64,000 nt of DNA from Agrocybe praecox (lineage: Eukaryota; Basidiomycota; Agaricomycetes; Agaricales; Agrocybaceae): positions 807,945-871,944 of the forward strand of contig OZ024852.1 in assembly GCA_964017145.1 (NCBI GenBank), given 5' to 3'. Under the pieces are notes generated by a model. It did not search any database, had not been told where the DNA came from, and saw nothing but the letters and a program-made list of their open reading frames with translations. The position numbers were made by a program, and so were the translations under genes. Shown here one piece after another: positions 60,742-64,000 of this stretch; position 1 is the stretch's first letter; every line of letters begins with the position of its first letter.

Positions 60742-62275
60742 ATGTTTTCTCTCGCCACTCTTGCCATCGCCTTGGCTGCTGCTCTGAGTGTCTTCGCCAG
60801 TCCTCTGAGCTTGGAAAAGCGAGCTATTGATTCCGGCAAGTTGCCAATGATGTTATTCGCGCAGACTCCACCTAACTTCATCGACGGTCTTTTATAGGGC
60901 TGTTCGACGAACTTGCGTTTTACTTCCAATGTAAGATTCTCTTTCACGTATTATTGTGCTGCAAGTAAATTCTAATTTCATACCTTTGCACCAGACGCTG
61001 CGTCGGCATATGCAGATGCATGCCCACATCCCAACGGGAATACACTAGTTCTCCAGTTTAGCCAAAACATAACGGACACGCAAGGATTCGTTGCTCGAGA
61101 TGATACCAAGAAAGAAATTGTTGTCGCTCTTCGTGGCAGGTCAGTTCTTTGGTTTTCTAGGGCATTGAACCTATGTGTATCATCTCAATACTGATTCGAT
61201 GCCGACTTAGCCAATCTTCCGTCGACGCCCTTATCGATATCGATATTCTTCAGGTGCCGTTTATCTCTCCGGGTATACATGCGCCACGTTAGTCTCTCGT
61301 TATCCTTCCTCTTTTTACACCAGTCGCCTCTTATTGATACCTCCCTTAGTGGGATCTGCGGTTCACGCTGGTTTCTTGATCGCGTAAGTCGTGCTCCAAT
61401 CGCCCGTCAGGTTGATTGCTTATTACTTTCACTTCTAGTTGGAATTCGGTCGCCAACGAAGTTCTCTCCACCGTCAAGGCTCAGACTAAAGCTTACCCAG
61501 ACTATGCGCTTGCATCTACAGGGCACTCTCTGGGAGGTGCTCTATCCAGCTTGGCCGGCATTTCGTTGAAACAGAACTTCCCAGACAAGTGCGTGATGCT
61601 ATGACATCTGCTTACGCGCAATACTTGATACTTTACTTCACTCGTATGCTCTACAGGCAAGTGAGAATGTTTACCTATGGACAGGTAGATCTTTTTAAAG
61701 ATCTTCTGTCCTTCCCATCTCTGATTTTTCCTTCGTAGCCCCGAGTTTACAACCCCATTGGCGCGGATTTCATTACTGCTCAGTTCGGCGATTCGGCATA
61801 CCGGTGTAAGTGTTCTTTCAAATGCTAACGGAACACGGGCTTATCGACTGTTAAACGAATAGCTGTGCATACTAACGATGGGTCCGTCATCATTTCAAAT
61901 GACAATCTTCCGTAGTGTTCTAATGATGTCATGACTCTACAGAGTCCCTACCCTTCTGCCACGTATTCTGGGCTACAAACATCACGGTAATTCGTATATT
62001 TCATCTGTAAGATTGGTTCACGGTTGTTGATCGGACGAATCAGCTTTTGAGTATTGGCAGAGTTCGGATCCTGCTACACCAGCCTCTGTCAAGAAATGCG
62101 ATGCTAGCGGCGAGGACCCGACGTGCTCAGACCAGATCCCCAGTCAAGGGATCAACGATGCGCATAGTTTGGTGTGTTCCTTAAATCTACTTCTTTTTAT
62201 CATAGCTTGTCTGACTAGTCAATTCAATTTTGCAGTATTACAATATTCAATCTAGCTCTAGGTTTTGCTCGTAGG
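60742..62275 (+). CDS. Secreted class-3 lipase
   Basis: The N-terminus is a signal peptide (MFSLATLAIALAAALSVFAS) with a likely KR-type processing site (S-L-E-K-R). Exons then encode G-L-F-D-E-L-A-F-Y-F-Q, A-Y-A-D-A-C-P-H-P-N-G-N, K-K-E-I-V-V-A-L-R-G, the nucleophile elbow T-G-H-S-L-G-G-A, the acidic residue N-D-G-V-P, and the C-terminal I-N-D-A-H-S-L with the catalytic His. It ends Y-Y-N-I-Q-S-S-S-R-F-C-S at 62273-62275. The fold is class-3 lipase/feruloyl esterase-like. It hydrolyses ester bonds outside the cell; substrate (triglyceride or feruloyl ester) is not resolved. The first intron (60836-60897) has a GC donor (CCG|GCAAGT). It is tandem with the similar gene at 63385. Confidence 0.87.
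60836..60897 (+). other. GC-AG intron in the first lipase gene
   Basis: Exon ends GATTCCG, intron begins GCAAGT and ends TTATAG. The splice joins D-S-G to L-F-D-E-L. The paralogous intron in the 63385 gene begins GTTCGT at the same codon position, so the GC is specific to this copy. Confidence 0.65.
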
Positions 62276-63384
62276 CAGGATCATGGGGTATTTGACTTGT
62301 CAAATTTCGTCGTCTTGCAGGGTGTTCCCTCACATTCTATTGATTGAGTCTAATGCAAGGATCTATGAAGCATGAATCTCGCCGTATAGAAAGCGTCAGT
62401 CTGCGTGAGTCTAGATATCGGTTAAGCTTGCTTTGAGGAATGAGAAGAAAACAGTGGTAAGTATTTATTTCTGAACATGAAAAAGTACTGCTGGTTATAC
62501 AAAGTCGGTATTTGGGTTTTCTACCTTCTTACGAAAAGCAAATGAGCTCTGAAAAATTCCCAATGAAGGGGCAATTAACCATGATTCCAAAAAATTATAT
62601 TTCGAACCATTTGTTCGAACGGTCGTTCGTTGAGTCACATTGTCGTGGAATCCAACGCGATGAAAATCTGACCTTGGAGGAAGTCTTTGACTCTGATTAC
62701 GGCGCGCCGCGGAAGAGGCTCTGGATAATACAATGTCCTCAAATGATTAAACGTTCAAAAGAACCGTAAACAATCATCCAAAATTCCACTGTCAATTACA
62801 TGAACAAGAATATATAATTATCGGAGTCTCTTTCCGCCTGTTATACCTTATTGAATTCTACTTATTTTCTATCAGTATATTGCTAGAATCTACTGCAAAG
62901 AAAATTGATTCTTGGGTCTCGTAATTTCATCAGACCATGCTGTTTCGCCACATACTTACACATTTGGTGTACAACTTCTTCCAACATCGGCAAATTACGG
63001 TGCAATGCCGATATGATGGCATCACGGTAAATGCCTTTGAGCTTTCATTCGGATGCCGACTAACCTTTTGTTAACCTTGGCCTTTACTTTTTTTTTATAA
63101 AGAAGAAAGACTATGCAGGTATGTAAAGGCTTTTATTCGTTTGGTATGTAAGTACATCGCGTATTTAAAACGCTGACTTCATTCAGGAAGGCGTTACATA
63201 TATTGTACCACCTTGGTTTAGCCCCTTGTTTGACACGGAGTTTTCGAGTTCGCCGAATCTCGTATTCGGTTCCTCGATGTAGTCAAAAGACTATATAAGC
63301 CAGTGGTCGACGCGTCTTATACTGCACTCATCCAGTCCCATATTACCTTCGGGAGGTTCTGCTTACTTGGCTTAGCAGTGAAGA
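62276..63384. promoter_or_regulatory. Intergenic region and promoter of second lipase
   Basis: The gene-free stretch is about 1.1 kb. An 85-residue frame at 62512-62769 has no recognised family. A TATA box (CTATATAAGCC, 63291-63301) lies about 90 bp before the next ATG. Confidence 0.5.
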
Positions 63385-64000
63385 ATGTTTTCCTGCATCA
63401 CTTCTTTCGTTGCCTTGGCCGCTGCTTTGAGTGTCTTTGCTAGTCCATTGACCTTGGAAAAACGTTCTATTGATTCGGGTTCGTCCACCAGGCCGTTTAC
63501 GCATGTCCCAGATTACTTTAATAAAGATATCTACAGATTTGTTCGACGAGCTTTCGTTCTACTTCAAATGTACGACTTTTCTTACTCCATGACCTCGGCA
63601 CGGGTAAAAATCATCCATATGCCAGATGCCTCATCATCGTATCTTGACTCGTGCCCAAAGCCCAACGGCAAGACGTTGGTTCGTCAGTTCAGCACGAAAG
63701 TTACCGACACTCAAGGATTCATCGCCCGTGACGATGACAAGAAAGAAATTGTTGTCGCACTTCGTGGCAGGTCGGTTCGGTTCTTGAAATTGATTCATAC
63801 ATTTGCTGATCAAGTTACCTAATGCCATTTAGTGAGTCTCTCACCGACGCGATTGTCGACATCACCTTTATACAGGCACCATTTATTTCTCCAGGCGTAA
63901 ATGCACCATGTACGTTTTCATCTCTTTTCGGAAATATCTTCATGGCTGATGCCTTCTCTTCTAGTTGGCTCTCTGGTGCACTCTGGTTTCTTGACCGCGT
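63385..64000 (+). CDS. Secreted class-3 lipase, 3' partial
   Basis: The gene is cut by the window end. The signal peptide (MFSCITSFVALAAALSVFAS, then P-L-T-L-E-K-R) is nearly the same as in the upstream lipase. Exons, read across introns at the same positions, give D-L-F-D-E-L-S-F-Y-F-K, Y-A-S-S-S-Y-L-D-S-C-P-K-P-N-G-K and K-K-E-I-V-V-A-L-R-G-S, then A-P-F-I-S-P-G-V-N-A-P. The nucleophile elbow and the rest lie beyond 64000. It is a tandem paralogue of the 60742 gene. Confidence 0.82.

Noticed and set aside
60504..60947. 147-residue minus-strand frame
   Set aside because: It crosses the lipase promoter and signal peptide in antisense, which has the stronger evidence.
62512..62769. 85-residue plus-strand frame between lipases
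   Set aside because: No family, no promoter signal and AT-rich context. I leave it as possible but unsupported.

Overview
The window is nuclear DNA of a filamentous basidiomycete, most likely an agaricomycete. The genes are dense and lie on both strands. Most are split by introns of about 46-65 nt with GT..AG ends and short CTNAY-like branch sites. The families point the same way: F-box/leucine-rich-repeat proteins of the type expanded in mushrooms, single-pass Ser/Thr-rich surface proteins, a multi-TM hybrid histidine kinase whose His box reads like the basidiomycete FHEVRVPLN type, a FunK1-like kinase relic and secreted class-3 lipases. I saw no rRNA, tRNA or CRISPR array.

Layout. 0-3.5 kb: two F-box/LRR-type genes, the first cut by the window edge, the second with a probable 1-nt frameshift near its end. 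4.2-5.6 kb: COX10 (mitochondrial heme A synthesis). 5.7-6.8 kb: a partial duplicate of the ubiquitin protease gene at 41-45 kb, joined to sequence resembling the 34.8-35.4 kb region. 7.3-13.4 kb: two similar mucin-like single-pass membrane proteins separated by a 2.4 kb pyrimidine-rich gene-free stretch. 15.1-18.1 kb: an SSX2IP/Msd1 (ADIP) family coiled-coil protein. 18.3-26.1 kb: a minus-strand run of an FAD aromatic monooxygenase, DNA polymerase delta subunit 4, a Wss1-like ubiquitin-fold metalloprotease and a nitronate monooxygenase. 26.2-31.0 kb: a gene-poor, decayed region with a FunK1-like relic, a tandem repeat, a kinase gene with two apparent frameshifts and a MITE-like inverted repeat. 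31.5-34.5 kb: a divergent pair, a RING-finger protein and a She3-like coiled-coil protein, each with a microexon. 36-40 kb: a long disordered RD/RG-repeat protein. 40.9-44.9 kb: a Doa4/USP8-type deubiquitinase. 45.1-48.7 kb: an Snt2-type BAH/PHD chromatin protein. 50.5-55.3 kb: a hybrid histidine kinase. 55.8-58.2 kb: a RanBP3/Yrb2-like protein. 58.7-59.9 kb: ALG5. 60.7-64 kb: two tandem secreted lipases, the second cut by the window edge.

Most genes are independent housekeeping or regulatory functions. Possible functional neighbourhoods are POLD4 beside the Wss1-like protease (replication and DNA-protein crosslink repair), the two surface proteins, and the two lipases. The most unusual signals are the rearranged duplication at 5.7-6.8 kb, the microexons and weak splice donor around the histidine kinase phospho-acceptor, four apparent GC-AG introns, an 11-nt microexon in the RING gene, and the matched pair of surface proteins that share a D-x-Y-G-G-M tail and lack an obvious signal peptide.
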